Below, in pieces: positions 16,118-25,413 of a DNA stretch of 64,000 nucleotides. This stretch comes from Xiheimicrobium sp052034585 (lineage in GTDB: Bacteria > Myxococcota > Myxococcia > Myxococcales > Myxococcaceae). The stretch is from contig JBPOIJ010000005.1 in the NCBI GenBank assembly GCA_052034585.1, forward strand, positions 1 through 64,000, written 5' to 3'. Position numbers and translations under genes: made by a program. Every line of letters starts with the position of its first letter. Position 1 is the first letter of the stretch. A model generated the notes under the pieces. That model was not told the origin of the DNA. It saw nothing but the letters and a program-made list of their open reading frames with translations, and ran no database searches.

Positions 16118-17437
16118 TCAATTCACGACGATGCGAACCGTCACCACCGGCTCGTCGACGTCGTCCGAGAAGATGTGGAGGTCGTGCACGCTCGGGCCCG
16201 CGGTCGCGGTGATGATGAGCTCGATCGTCTGCCCGGCCGACGGCGGCAGGCCGAGCCTCACGTCGTAGCCACTCATCATCACCATGACGTTTCCGGTGAG
16301 ACCTGAGACGTGCACGAGCTCGGTGAAGGGCTGCACGCCGTCGACGCCGAGATGGAGGTTGCTCGCTGGGTCGGTCAGCCGCGAGCCGACGTTCCTGACG
16401 GTGATCCGCGCCGAAGCGGGAGTGGGGGAAAGGGTGAGCATGGCGGGCAGCACCTCGATGTCGGGCCCGCCCTCGCTTCCGCTGAGGGGCACGTCGAGGA
16501 GCGGCTGGGAGGCGAGCGTCGTCGCGAGGACGAGCCGGTTCGTCGCGCGGCCGGTCGTCGTCGGCGTGAAGCGCACCGAGAGCTGGGCTCGGCTTGGCTG
16601 CACCGATTCGTCGGCGCTCCGGGTGGCCGCGGGGAGGAGAACGACTCCCGCGTCGAGCACCTCGAAGGGCAGCGCCGTCGTCGGCGTCACCGAGACTGGC
16701 TCGAACCCGTGGTTGAAGACGGTGAGACGTTTCGTTCGTGAGAGCGAGAGCGGCACGTAGCCGAAGTCGAGCGTCGCCGGCAGCAGGGCGAGGATCGAGG
16801 GGACCGCCGTCGCCACCACCAGGCTCGAGGCCAGCTCGCAGTCTCGCCGCAGCTCGAGCCGCCCCACCGAGGTGCCCTCGGAGGTTGGCGCGAAGCGGAT
16901 CTGGTTCTGCGAGACCGTGAGCGCGCCTGCGTCGGCCGGGAAGCTCGCGGTCGCGCCCGGAGGAAGCGTGAGCGTGCGCGTGAGCGAACCGCCGACCGGA
17001 GTGACGCCGAGATCGACCCGCTCCAAGGGCATCAGCGCGGCGCTGCCCCGCTGGCCGTGGAGCTCGAAGGCGAGGGGACGCCCGCCGGCGACCAGCTCGA
17101 GGCCGAGGAGGAAGTCGTCGTCGCTCCCATCGCTCGGGGCGGAGAAGACGACGGCCAGCTCGGTGCGGCCGGGCGGCAGCTCGCGGGGAACGGTGACGAG
17201 GAAGCGGGGGTTCGCCTCGTCGAGGAAGCCAGGCACCTGCACCGCTGCGCCCGAGCGTTTGGTCACCGCGCTGACCTCGAGTCGCTGCGCGTTCGGGTTG
17301 TTCACCACCACCAGCCCCGAGCTCGAGCAGCGAGTGGGCTCGAGCGTCGGCACGCTGACGAGCTCGACGCCGCGCACAGAGGCACCACAGCCGAGTCCCA
17401 AGAGCAGGCAGAGAAGGAGTCGCACGAAGGACGACAT
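16118..17437 (-). CDS. Lipoprotein with ASH/choice-of-anchor-D-like beta-sandwich domains
   Basis: 439 residues from ATG 17437; the in-frame start at 17530 is rejected because the signal peptide begins at M-S-S-F-V-R. Cleavage is expected before C in L-L-G-L-G-C. The mature part is beta-rich with repeated immunoglobulin-like modules of about 100 residues: V-D-L-G-V-T-P-V-G-G-S-L-T-R-T-L near 165, and L-D-F-G-Y-V-P-L-S-L-S-R-T-K-R-L-T-V near 235, the typical ASH/MSP pattern in which a protein group lists F-G-x-V-x-x-G. A third module lies near 335-375. Such proteins are frequent in myxobacterial envelopes. Role unknown. Its 262-bp upstream gap is shared with a divergent secreted-protein gene. 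Confidence 0.75.
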   Translation of the reverse strand: MSSFVRLLLCLLLGLGCGASVRGVELVSVPTLEPTRCSSSGLVVVNNPNAQRLEVSAVTKRSGAAVQVPGFLDEANPRFLVTVPRELPPGRTELAVVFSAPSDGSDDDFLLGLELVAGGRPLAFELHGQRGSAALMPLERVDLGVTPVGGSLTRTLTLPPGATASFPADAGALTVSQNQIRFAPTSEGTSVGRLELRRDCELASSLVVATAVPSILALLPATLDFGYVPLSLSRTKRLTVFNHGFEPVSVTPTTALPFEVLDAGVVLLPAATRSADESVQPSRAQLSVRFTPTTTGRATNRLVLATTLASQPLLDVPLSGSEGGPDIEVLPAMLTLSPTPASARITVRNVGSRLTDPASNLHLGVDGVQPFTELVHVSGLTGNVMVMMSGYDVRLGLPPSAGQTIELIITATAGPSVHDLHIFSDDVDEPVVTVRIVVN

Positions 17438-17699
17438 AACCCATTCGACGGAGGAGGTCGGCGAACGCCACGCGCCTTGACGTTCGATGTCCCGGAGTCG
17501 GCACAGCTGAGGTGCGCGCGCTCCCTCCACTCGGCCGGCCTCGCGCCTGCTGCGCCCCCGCGAATCAGCCCCTTGTCGCTGGCCTCGCCCGTGCTCTGCG
17601 CGCCGACCACCAGCGAGCCTCGAGCTCGCGGCGTTCGTCGTTGCGCATCGGATTGTCCGAGTCGTGGCTCGAGCCAGAACCGTGAAAGGGAGTACGAGA

Positions 17700-19166
17700 A
17701 TGAAGCAGGCGTGGAGCGGGTTGATTGCGGTGGTGGTGGTGGGCAGCGCGAGTCAGGGCATGGCGCAGGAGGGCTTCGTCGAGTTCGCCCGGAAGGCGAC
17801 TGGCTACCGGGTCGCGGTCAGCGAGTACCGAGACATCACGAGCCGTCCTTCGAGCCTGAGGTGTGGCGAGGCGCTCTGGAGCAAGGCGCCCATCGTGATC
17901 TCGTTCGGCGGAGCGAACGGCCAGGGCGCCGATGCTCTCGACGCCGACTTCGGCCGACGGCTCAGCCGGGCTTGCATTCGGCTGGTCGCCGTTCAGGGAA
18001 TCGACCCCTATCTCCCCGCGAGCCCGGCCCCCAGCACCACCGACCCGAGTGCGGCGACGAAGCGGGTGGTCGCCGCCGCCGACAACGTGGCGAGCGCGGT
18101 GGAGTTCGTCATCGGCAAGTACCCGCTCACCACCCACGTCACCTATCGGGGTGGGAGCGCGAGCGCGATCTACGGCGCGAAGGTGCTCGAGCAGAAGACC
18201 AAGTCAGGAGCCCTCGGGGTCGCGCCCTGGTCCAAGGTGCGCCGCTTCATCTTCGGGGCGCTCCCGACCGCCGACATCACCGAGGCCTGCAAGAACACCG
18301 CTGACGGCGACACCGTGTTCAAGATCTGGGGCCTGGGGCCACACACCGGCTACTCGACGTGCAAGCAGTACCTGGGGAGCCGACTCAGCGGCAGCGGCTA
18401 CTCGGCGAACCCGATCTACTCGGCCTTCACCTCGACGGCGCCCCTCGGCAGCACGAGCGACCTTCAGAAGCTCGCGAACTGGGGCGTCAAGGTGAACGGC
18501 TTCACCGGCACGAGCGACGAGATCTTCGGCTTCGGGTTGCCCGGCTTCAACTGCGCGACGGCGACGAGCGGCTCCTGCTGGAACGGCCCGCAGGGGTTCG
18601 ACGGTTACCTCAACATCTCGGCGCTCAGGAACGTCGGGGTCAACAACCGAACCCTCACCGACACCCGCACCGCGAAGTTCACCTCGACCACGGCCAAGGT
18701 GACGTTCACCAAGGTGCGGAACGCGACGCACACCCTCAGCGGGCCGCAGATCAACGCCGGCCTCTGTGACGTCATCGCGGAGGGGCAAGCGAACACCATT
18801 CCGGCCGGCTGCTACGACGTGGGACCCATCACCGGAATCATCGATGGGGTGGTGAACAACACGATCAACGGCTGGGCGTGCGCGCGGGGAAGCCCATACT
18901 CGATTCCCGTTCACGTCTACCTCGGTGGTCCCGCCGGCGCGGGCACCATTCTGGGTGGGTACGCAGCGGCGAATGCCAGCGAGTCGGAGGTCGCGGCGGT
19001 GTGCGGGTCGTTCGGCACGGCGTACCGCTTCGCGATTCCGCTCTCGTTGGGCGTGCGCCAGGCCTACGCCGGTCGGAAGATCTACGTCCACGGCATTCAC
19101 CCGACGGGTCCCTGGTCGAACGACCTCCTCGTGAAGTCTGGCACGTACTCGGTGCCTTGGCCGTAG
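17700..19166 (+). CDS. Secreted protein of unknown function, possible alpha/beta-hydrolase-like core
   Basis: 488 residues from ATG 17700 (AAAGGGAG upstream); the in-frame ATG 17664 only adds 12 residues before the signal peptide. Signal peptide to A-S-Q-G-M-A-Q (cleavage near residue 23). Residues 55-200 have strand/helix alternation with P-I-V-I-S-F-G-G-A-N-G and later Y-R-G-G-S-A-S-A-I-Y-G. The latter sits where a nucleophile elbow would be in an alpha/beta hydrolase, though it lacks the last Gly of G-x-S-x-G. Residues 390-485 form a beta module with N-G-W-A-C, V-H-V-Y-L-G-G-P and a C-G pair, seen in secreted carbohydrate-active proteins. An esterase, depolymerase or carbohydrate-binding role is possible; none is proven. 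Confidence 0.6.
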   Translation: MKQAWSGLIAVVVVGSASQGMAQEGFVEFARKATGYRVAVSEYRDITSRPSSLRCGEALWSKAPIVISFGGANGQGADALDADFGRRLSRACIRLVAVQGIDPYLPASPAPSTTDPSAATKRVVAAADNVASAVEFVIGKYPLTTHVTYRGGSASAIYGAKVLEQKTKSGALGVAPWSKVRRFIFGALPTADITEACKNTADGDTVFKIWGLGPHTGYSTCKQYLGSRLSGSGYSANPIYSAFTSTAPLGSTSDLQKLANWGVKVNGFTGTSDEIFGFGLPGFNCATATSGSCWNGPQGFDGYLNISALRNVGVNNRTLTDTRTAKFTSTTAKVTFTKVRNATHTLSGPQINAGLCDVIAEGQANTIPAGCYDVGPITGIIDGVVNNTINGWACARGSPYSIPVHVYLGGPAGAGTILGGYAAANASESEVAAVCGSFGTAYRFAIPLSLGVRQAYAGRKIYVHGIHPTGPWSNDLLVKSGTYSVPWP

Positions 19167-19192
19167 CCGGACGACGACGGGTTGGTGCTTCG

Positions 19193-20911
19193 ATGAGACG
19201 GGCGCTCCGGCTGATCGTCGTGGTGACGGGTGCGCTCACGGCGCTCGGGGGCGCGGCCTTCACGGTCGCGTTCTCGGGCGCGCCCACGGGCGAAGCGACC
19301 GCACGCCTCGGCACCGGCGACGCGGCCCACACCGAGCCGCGCGCGAGCGAGCCCCCGGCGTTCGACCTGCGCCGCGATGGGCGCTGGAGGCAGGTGACGG
19401 TGCACGAGGCCGACGGCGCTCCCGCGGTGCACGTGCAGCTGACGATGGTCGAGTCGTCGTCGCTCGTCGGTGGTGAGGAGCCCCATCACTTCATCAGCTG
19501 TGACGATCGCCAGCACTTGACCGAGGTCGCCGCCGCGCTCCGAGCCGGGAGCAGCGTGCAGCGGCCGCTCCTGACCGTCACCACCGATGAGCACGGCCGA
19601 GTGCTGGTGCCCGAAGGACTCCCAGGCACGGTGCTGGTGCAGGTCGAGCGCGCCGGCGAGCGCTCCGAGGTGCTCGTGCTCCACCGCTCGATGACCGACC
19701 TCGCGCTGCCCGAACCCGCGCCGGCACACCGCCTCGAGCTGCGCCTCGTCGACGGCGACGGCCGACCTCCGCGCGGCGCCCGGCTGACGATCCTCGAGCT
19801 CGCCTCGAACCTGGTGACGGTGGCGGTGCCCGCGCCCGATGGGACGCTCGTGCTCGAGGGCCGTGGCCAGCGGTGGGCGATCGCCGAGGCGGTCGACGCC
19901 TTCCCCGAGCCGCTGCAGCTCGAGGCGCTGGGCGAGCACGCCGACGTGGTGCTGCGCCGCGCGGGGCTCGTCGAGGTCTCGGCACCGGCCGCGGGAGCCG
20001 AGCTCGAGGTGCAGCTCGCCAAGCGCCACCCGCGACCTCGGCGTCTCCACGGCGGCCGGGCGCTCTTCGACGGCGAGCGCGCGGGCCCGGTGACGGCGGA
20101 GGTCGTCACGCCAGGGGCTCGCGGCCGAGCCTCGGGCGTACTGGGCGAGGGAGCCAGCCTGCTGCTCGAGCTCTCGGCCGTGAGGGTCGGTGTGCTGCTC
20201 GTCACCGTCGTCGACGAGCAGGGCGCACCGGTGCCGCTGGCGCGCGCGTCGTTTCGGCAGCACGAAGGCGTCACCGAGGTGGTGGCGAGCGAGGACGGGC
20301 AACGGCTGGTGTTGCCGGTCGCGGGCGAGGGGCAGCTGGCGGTCTGGGCTCCAGGGTTTCGAACGCAGCGCCGGCCGCTCACGGTCGGGCTCGGCGAGAC
20401 GGACGTCGAGGTGGTGCTGGCCCGGTCGGGCCTCATCGTGGGGAAGGTGCGAGACGCCGCGGGGAACGCGGTGCCGTTCGCCAGCGTCTCGGCGCGGGCC
20501 GTCGTGACGAACGAGCTGGTGGCCGGCTCGAGTGACGGTGAGGGGCACTTCGTCTTGCACGTCGACGACCCCGGTGGGTGGCTCGTCGAGGCCTCGAGCG
20601 GGACCGAGCTGACGCGCTCGCCGCTCGTGTCCGCTGGTGCCGAGGTCGCTCTTCGGCTCGAGCCAGCGGGTCGCGTCGCGGTGACGGTGTTCGGAGCCGA
20701 TGGTTCTCCGCTGCCTGGAGTGCGTGTCGCGAAGCGCGACGGCATCGTCGAGGTCGACAGCGCCCTCACCGACGAGCAGGGCGTGGGCCGCTTCACCCTC
20801 GTGCTGCCCGGGCCCGCGCGCTTCGAGGTCGCCGATGGGCGCGCCGCCACCGAGGTGAACGTCCTCGGAGGCCATCAGGTGGACGTCGCCGTTCGCCTGC
20901 CAGCGAACTGA
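19193..20911 (+). CDS. Membrane-anchored protein with carboxypeptidase-regulatory-like domains
   Basis: 572 residues from ATG 19193, the start that gives M-R-R-A-L-R-L followed by a hydrophobic helix (about 7-30) usable as signal peptide or anchor. The mature part is a chain of beta-sandwich modules. The clearest are three carboxypeptidase-regulatory-like units near 335-410, 415-490 and 495-570, each with a pattern V-x-D-x-x-G-x-P-V/L-P-x-A/G-x-V followed by T/S-D-x-x-G-x-x-x-L. Such domains are typical of surface and TonB-linked proteins and act in binding or stability. No catalytic domain is present. It begins 26 bp after the preceding secreted-protein gene, suggesting a shared operon. Confidence 0.7.
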   Translation: MRRALRLIVVVTGALTALGGAAFTVAFSGAPTGEATARLGTGDAAHTEPRASEPPAFDLRRDGRWRQVTVHEADGAPAVHVQLTMVESSSLVGGEEPHHFISCDDRQHLTEVAAALRAGSSVQRPLLTVTTDEHGRVLVPEGLPGTVLVQVERAGERSEVLVLHRSMTDLALPEPAPAHRLELRLVDGDGRPPRGARLTILELASNLVTVAVPAPDGTLVLEGRGQRWAIAEAVDAFPEPLQLEALGEHADVVLRRAGLVEVSAPAAGAELEVQLAKRHPRPRRLHGGRALFDGERAGPVTAEVVTPGARGRASGVLGEGASLLLELSAVRVGVLLVTVVDEQGAPVPLARASFRQHEGVTEVVASEDGQRLVLPVAGEGQLAVWAPGFRTQRRPLTVGLGETDVEVVLARSGLIVGKVRDAAGNAVPFASVSARAVVTNELVAGSSDGEGHFVLHVDDPGGWLVEASSGTELTRSPLVSAGAEVALRLEPAGRVAVTVFGADGSPLPGVRVAKRDGIVEVDSALTDEQGVGRFTLVLPGPARFEVADGRAATEVNVLGGHQVDVAVRLPAN

Positions 20912-20918
20912 CCGACTT

Positions 20919-20964
20919 CGGAGAGTTGATCTCCGTCATCGTCGGTCTCCGAATGCGTTCGGAG
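20919..20964 (+). other. Two adjacent hairpins after the regulatory-domain protein
   Basis: Stem 1 is cggaga (20919-20924) with tctccg (20930-20935). Stem 2 is ctccgaa (20947-20953) with ttcggag (20958-20964), perfect over 7 pairs with a 4-base loop. They start 8 bp after a stop codon. No T-run follows, so this could be a processing or stabilising structure, a weak terminator, or a binding site upstream of the next gene. Confidence 0.4.
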
Positions 20965-21047
20965 CGCGCGTGCGCAGGCGGTACGTACCGGGAGAATCGT
21001 CCTTCGACGGTTCGGCTGGCGCTTCCGGCGCCGCGAAAGGAGTGGGT

Positions 21048-21425
21048 ATGTCGAAGTGGCTGTTGGGTGTGTTGGGAGTCGTGGTGCTCGCGACGGCGAG
21101 CTGTGGAAACGTCTGCTCGGGAACGAACTGCAGCTGCACGCAGGATCAGACGTGCTCGTTCGATGCGTGCTCGAGCTCGACGGCGGGCTGCAACTTCTCG
21201 TGTCCGTCCGGCGCGACCTGCACCGGCACCTGCGGCTCGGGCTGCGCCGTGTCGTGCGCGGGCAAGAGCTGCACGCACACCGCGGGCGCTGGCTCGAACG
21301 TCACCTGCACCTCGGGGACGTGCACCATCACCTGCGAAGGCACCTGCAGCGCGGCGGCGGTGGGCGGCACCTTGAACCTCACCTGCAACGGAGGAACGAC
21401 CAAGGGCGCCGGCGGCTGCCAATAA
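21048..21425 (+). CDS. Small Cys-rich lipoprotein
   Basis: 125 residues from ATG 21048, preceded by aaaggag. The lipobox is L-A-T-A-S-C. After it come about 20 Cys in short steps, mostly C-x3-C to C-x6-C (for example S-C-P-S-G-A-T-C-T-G-T-C-G-S-G-C), rich in Gly, Ser and Thr. This is a disulfide ladder typical of short myxobacterial secreted proteins whose strands repeat like a beta-helix. No enzyme motif. Expected to be anchored in the envelope; function unknown. Confidence 0.75.
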   Translation: MSKWLLGVLGVVVLATASCGNVCSGTNCSCTQDQTCSFDACSSSTAGCNFSCPSGATCTGTCGSGCAVSCAGKSCTHTAGAGSNVTCTSGTCTITCEGTCSAAAVGGTLNLTCNGGTTKGAGGCQ

Positions 21426-21523
21426 CGTCGCGAGTGGAGCGGGGCGCGAGGGTCGGGTCTCCTCGCGCTCCTTCCGCTGATCAGCCTCGCACTTCCCGGT
21501 GCTCGTGCTAGGCGCCTCGCGCG

Positions 21524-22246
21524 ATGGCTCAGACGATCAGCATCCTCATCCCCGTGTTCAACGAAGAGCGCACCGTTCGCAAGCTGCTCGAGCGGGTGTG
21601 CTCGGTGCACTTCATCGGCGGCGTGAAGACGCAGCTGGTGGTGGTGAACGACTGCTCGAGCGACGGCACCGACGGCGAAGTGCGGGCCTTCATCAAGGAT
21701 CGCCCCGAGGTCGATCTGATCTACCGGCAGCACCCGAAGAACCAGGGCAAGGGCGCCGCGCTGCACACTGCGCTTGAGGCGTTCACCGGTGACTTCGCCG
21801 TCGTCCAAGACGCCGACCTCGAATACGACCCGACCGAGATCAACGTGCTGCTCAAGCCGGTGCTCGATGGGCACGCCGACGTCGTCTACGGCTCGCGCTT
21901 CATGGGCGCGCACCCGCACCGCGTCCTCTACTTCTGGCACACCGTGGGCAACCGCGTGCTCACCACCATGTCGAACGCGTTCACCAACCTGAACCTCACC
22001 GACATGGAGACCTGCTACAAGCTCTGGCGCCGCGACGTCATCAAGCAGGTCGCGCCGACGCTGAAGGAGAAGCGCTTCGGCTTCGAGCCCGAGGTGACGG
22101 CGAAGGTGGCGAAGCTCCCCGGTGTGCGCATCTACGAGGTGGGCATCTCGTACTTCGGCCGCAGCTACGACGAGGGGAAGAAGATCAACTGGAAGGACGG
22201 CGTCTCGGCGGTCCGCTGCATCGTGAAGTACGGACTGGGGCGATGA
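21524..22246 (+). CDS. GT2 family glycosyltransferase (polyprenyl-phosphate sugar type)
   Basis: 240 residues, the size of single-domain dolichyl/polyprenyl-phosphate mannose or glucose synthases. The N-terminus I-S-I-L-I-P-V-F-N-E-E-R-T, the N-D-C-S-S-D-G-T-D nucleotide-binding loop, and the acidic motif Q-D-A-D-L-E-Y-D-P near residue 97 are intact. No C-terminal membrane helices, so it is soluble or peripheral. It would transfer a sugar from a nucleotide sugar to a lipid phosphate or another acceptor on the cytoplasmic face. Its stop overlaps the start of a methyltransferase gene by 4 bp, so the two probably act on the same product. Confidence 0.9.
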   Translation: MAQTISILIPVFNEERTVRKLLERVCSVHFIGGVKTQLVVVNDCSSDGTDGEVRAFIKDRPEVDLIYRQHPKNQGKGAALHTALEAFTGDFAVVQDADLEYDPTEINVLLKPVLDGHADVVYGSRFMGAHPHRVLYFWHTVGNRVLTTMSNAFTNLNLTDMETCYKLWRRDVIKQVAPTLKEKRFGFEPEVTAKVAKLPGVRIYEVGISYFGRSYDEGKKINWKDGVSAVRCIVKYGLGR

Positions 22247-22989
22247 GCGAAGGCGGCGCGGGGCACGACGCCACTGGCGCGGCGACCCTCGAGACCATCT
22301 CCGAGCTCGGCCGCTTCAACCGGTGGATGTACGAGACCATTCGCCCGCTCTGTCACGGCCGCTTGCTCGAGGTGGGCAGCGGCATCGGCAACCTCTCGCG
22401 CTGCTTCCTCGACGAGGGCCACGACCTGGTGATGAGCGACCTGCGCGAGCCCTACGTGCGGCGGCTGTCTCGCGACTTCCCCGAGGAGGAGGTCGTCAGC
22501 ATCGACCTCGTGCACGCCCGCTTCGCCGAGAGCTATCGCCAGCACCTCGCCAGCTTCGACACGGTGTTCGCGCTCAACGTCATCGAGCACATCGCCGACG
22601 ACGTGCAGGCGCTCGCCAACTGCGCCCAGCTGATTCGCCGTGACGGCACCGTCGTCATCCTCGTGCCCGCGTACGAGCTGCTCCACAACCGGCTCGACGA
22701 TCACCTCGGGCACTTCCGGCGTTACACCGCGCGCTCGCTCTCGGACACGTTCTCGCGCGCCGGCCTCGAGGTCACCTCGACGAGCTACTTCAACGCCGCG
22801 GCGACCCTCGGCTGGCTCCTCACCGGAAAGCTGATGGGCAAGGAGGCGATCCCCAAGGCCGAGGCGAACCTCTTCGAGGCGCTGGTGCCGGTGTGGAAGT
22901 GGGTCGACCGGCTCGTCGCGAAGCGGGTCGGGCTGAGCGTCATCGCCACCGGTCGGCTTCGCGGATCGAGCCGGTTCGATTCGCGATAG
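22243..22989 (+). CDS. Class I SAM-dependent methyltransferase
   Basis: 248 residues. The SAM-binding motif L-L-E-V-G-S-G-I-G-N (about 41-50) and the later acidic strand end, plus F-A-L-N-V-I-E-H-I-A-D-D near 110, give a standard class I fold of the UbiE/type-11 kind. The start ATG overlaps the glycosyltransferase stop as ATGA, a sign of translational coupling. The likely substrate is a lipid-linked glycan, quinone or glycosylated lipid made with the upstream GT2 enzyme; this is an inference from context only. Confidence 0.88.
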   Translation: MSEGGAGHDATGAATLETISELGRFNRWMYETIRPLCHGRLLEVGSGIGNLSRCFLDEGHDLVMSDLREPYVRRLSRDFPEEEVVSIDLVHARFAESYRQHLASFDTVFALNVIEHIADDVQALANCAQLIRRDGTVVILVPAYELLHNRLDDHLGHFRRYTARSLSDTFSRAGLEVTSTSYFNAAATLGWLLTGKLMGKEAIPKAEANLFEALVPVWKWVDRLVAKRVGLSVIATGRLRGSSRFDSR

Positions 22990-23001
22990 CCTCGCGTCGA
23001 A

Positions 23002-25413
23002 GTGGCCTCCGCGCTCCTCCTCGTCCTGGCACAGTTGGTCCCTCCGGCCGTGGCGCCGCCGTTCACCGTGCGCGTGGGCGGCACCGTGCCTGCGCTGGTC
23101 GGCGCGTCGGCCGCCGTCGAGTGGACCGGCTCGACGTGGATGTTCGCCTGGCAGGATCAGCGGTCGATCAACTCGCGCAACCCCATCTTCACCGGCGAGT
23201 ATGACGGCGGAGGCGCGCCGACGCAGGTGTGGGTCGTCGGCTCCGAGAACGAGGCCGTGCTGCCGCCGCTCCGGTTGGCGAGCGCTGGGGGCCGCACCGT
23301 GCTCCTCTACTTCGTGCAGAACGGAACGTCGGCGAACCTCGTCGTTCGTTCGTTCTCCGACGGAGGGTGGACCGAGTCTTCCGCGATCGGGCCGCCGATG
23401 AAGCTGCCGCCGGACTTCGCGGTGGCGAGGAGCGCGAGCGAGGTCTTCGTCGCGTCGATGACGAGCACCGACGTCTACCTCAAGCCCCTCTTCAGGGGCT
23501 TAGGGGGGCCGACCGAGGGGTATGGAGCCCTCGAGGGAGGGGCCTCGAGGCTGTCGCTCGCAGTCAGCGATGGAGGGGTGCACCTCGGCTACCTCGTCAA
23601 CGGCCGGGCGCAGCTCAAGGCACTCGACGAGGCCGCCCTCGTGTTGGGTCCCTCGCGGCTCGACGCCGGCGCGCTGGCGGTTCAGGTCGTGGACACGCCG
23701 GGCCCAACCGCCGTCACGCTGATCCAGGGGACGAGCCTCGACCTGCTCACCGTGGGGCCGTCGGCGACGAGCCTGTCACCAGCGCTCCTGAACGTGATGC
23801 AGCCGACCTTCACGGTGAGCATCGGCTCGCGCTTCGTCGAGGTCGCGCGCGATCCGCTCAACCTCACCAAGGTGCGGACGAGCCTCGGTGCGGGGCTGGG
23901 CTGGTCGATGCAGGCGCAGGTCTCCCTGCCCCCGCTCGCGCTCGGCTCGAACGACACGCACGCCTTCGTCCTCCTCCCTGAGCTGGGACTGGCGGGACGA
24001 TTGATCGAGCCCACCAGTGGGCTGCCCAGCATCGGCCCGGCGATTCGCCTCGCCTCGATTCCTACTTCCCAAGTCGGGCCAGGCCTCACCTGGTCGCGCT
24101 CACTCGGTCGCTTCGTCCTCGCGTGGAACGAGGAGTTCGCGTCATCAGGCACCTCGAAGCTGCGCACCGCGGTGATCGCCGCGCCCCCGCTCGGCTCGCC
24201 CCCGTTTCCTTCGGCCGATGTCTCCGGTGCCCAGGTGGCGAGTGGAGCCCTCCCGGTCGCGCTCTCGGAGAGCGGCGGCGTGCTGTTCGTCGTTCAAGGT
24301 GCACTAGGGGGCCGGCTGACGTCGACGATCGTCTTCGATGGCGGCGTCGCCAGCGTGACGAATTCGACGCCAGCGACCGACACCCTTGGGATCTCGAGCG
24401 CGCCCAGCCATCGGCTCTCGTGGAGCGCGACCGAGGTGCGGCTCGACGGCTTCGTCCTCGCGTCGGTGCTGCGGCCGCCGAGCTGCGTCGGTGCACACCA
24501 GGGGGCGTGGTACGTGCCGATGAGCCTGCCGACCGGCCTCGAGCTCTGGCGCGTCGACCAGGCGTCGAGCCAGGTGACCGGCCAGAGCCAGCTCTCCGAA
24601 CTCTCGGCGAGCGGCCAGCCGTGCGCAGTGATTTGGGAGCGGCAGGGAGCGCCCGAGGTCGCGGTCGGGGCGGCGACATCCCAGGGCTTCGAGATCGTCG
24701 GCCGAAACCTCGGCCTCGACGCGGGCACTGGCAGGTTCGTGTCGGCGGGCCGACCCGAGGGGCAGCTCCAGGTCGTCGCGCTGCCGGGTTTGCTCTTGCC
24801 CTTCTGGGTCGAGAACGGAGCGGTGAAGTTCCAGCCGACGACCCTCACCACCAGTCTTGGGCTGCCCCAGCGGTTGGTCACGGGGCTCGACCCTGATCGG
24901 CTGACCGCGGCCTCCAGCGATGACGACTCGTCGATCGCCGTCGCGTGGGACGCGATCGACCCGGTGTCGGGCACCCGGCGCGTCGAGGTGCGCTTCGTGG
25001 TGGCCAATGACGCCGGGGCCGCGAGCGACGCGGGGACTGACGCCGGAACCGACGGCGGGTCGACCGACGGCGGTGGAGGGGACGCTGGGGAGGCGGACGC
25101 AGGGGCCGAGGTCGACGCTGGACGCGCTGACGCTGGGCCCGGCCTCGATGCAGGCTCCGACGCTGGTGTCGATGCTGGGTTCGACGCTGGGTTCGACGCC
25201 GGGTTCGACGCTGGGTTCGACGCTGGTGTCGATGCCGGGTTCGACGCAGGCGCCGACGGTGGGGTCGCTGCTGACGCCGGCCTCGACGCGAAGTCCCTCG
25301 AGTTCATTCCTGCCTGTTCCTGCTCTCACCAGCCGCTCGCCTTCGCCTTCCTGGCGCTCCTCGCCTCGGTCGTTCGTCGAGGCCGAAAATGGGCGGTCCG
25401 CGAACATCAATGA
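23002..25413 (+). CDS. Large secreted protein with Asp-Ala-Gly tail and MYXO-CTERM-like end
   Basis: 803 residues, GTG start, 12 bp after the methyltransferase stop. Signal peptide at 1-19. Residues 25-660 are beta-rich without recognised domain and show repeated W-x-x-x-x-F-x-x-A-W-like strands, reminiscent of a propeller or a protein that tabulates sequence. Residues about 672-755 are Asp/Ala/Gly-rich. The last 35 residues have C-S-C-S followed by a hydrophobic helix and an R-R-G-R-K tail, the layout of MYXO-CTERM sorting signals, which direct proteins to the outer surface by a dedicated processing system. The usual signature is Gly-Cys-Gly-Cys; here Gly is replaced by Ser. Overlaps the next gene start. 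Confidence 0.75.
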   Translation: MASALLLVLAQLVPPAVAPPFTVRVGGTVPALVGASAAVEWTGSTWMFAWQDQRSINSRNPIFTGEYDGGGAPTQVWVVGSENEAVLPPLRLASAGGRTVLLYFVQNGTSANLVVRSFSDGGWTESSAIGPPMKLPPDFAVARSASEVFVASMTSTDVYLKPLFRGLGGPTEGYGALEGGASRLSLAVSDGGVHLGYLVNGRAQLKALDEAALVLGPSRLDAGALAVQVVDTPGPTAVTLIQGTSLDLLTVGPSATSLSPALLNVMQPTFTVSIGSRFVEVARDPLNLTKVRTSLGAGLGWSMQAQVSLPPLALGSNDTHAFVLLPELGLAGRLIEPTSGLPSIGPAIRLASIPTSQVGPGLTWSRSLGRFVLAWNEEFASSGTSKLRTAVIAAPPLGSPPFPSADVSGAQVASGALPVALSESGGVLFVVQGALGGRLTSTIVFDGGVASVTNSTPATDTLGISSAPSHRLSWSATEVRLDGFVLASVLRPPSCVGAHQGAWYVPMSLPTGLELWRVDQASSQVTGQSQLSELSASGQPCAVIWERQGAPEVAVGAATSQGFEIVGRNLGLDAGTGRFVSAGRPEGQLQVVALPGLLLPFWVENGAVKFQPTTLTTSLGLPQRLVTGLDPDRLTAASSDDDSSIAVAWDAIDPVSGTRRVEVRFVVANDAGAASDAGTDAGTDGGSTDGGGGDAGEADAGAEVDAGRADAGPGLDAGSDAGVDAGFDAGFDAGFDAGFDAGVDAGFDAGADGGVAADAGLDAKSLEFIPACSCSHQPLAFAFLALLASVVRRGRKWAVREHQ
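25147..25263 (+). repeat. 12-bp tandem repeat coding Asp-Ala-Gly-Phe/Val linker
   Basis: Units of four codons (Asp, Ala, Gly, then Phe, Val or Ser) repeat about nine times, with nearly identical DNA such as ttcgacgctggg. It separates the body of the protein from its C-terminal anchor. Confidence 0.85.

Noticed and set aside
17438..17699. Sigma-54 promoter between divergent lipoprotein and secreted-protein genes
   Set aside because: A ggcac is present near 17501, but the distance to a tgc block does not fit the GG-N10-GC spacing.
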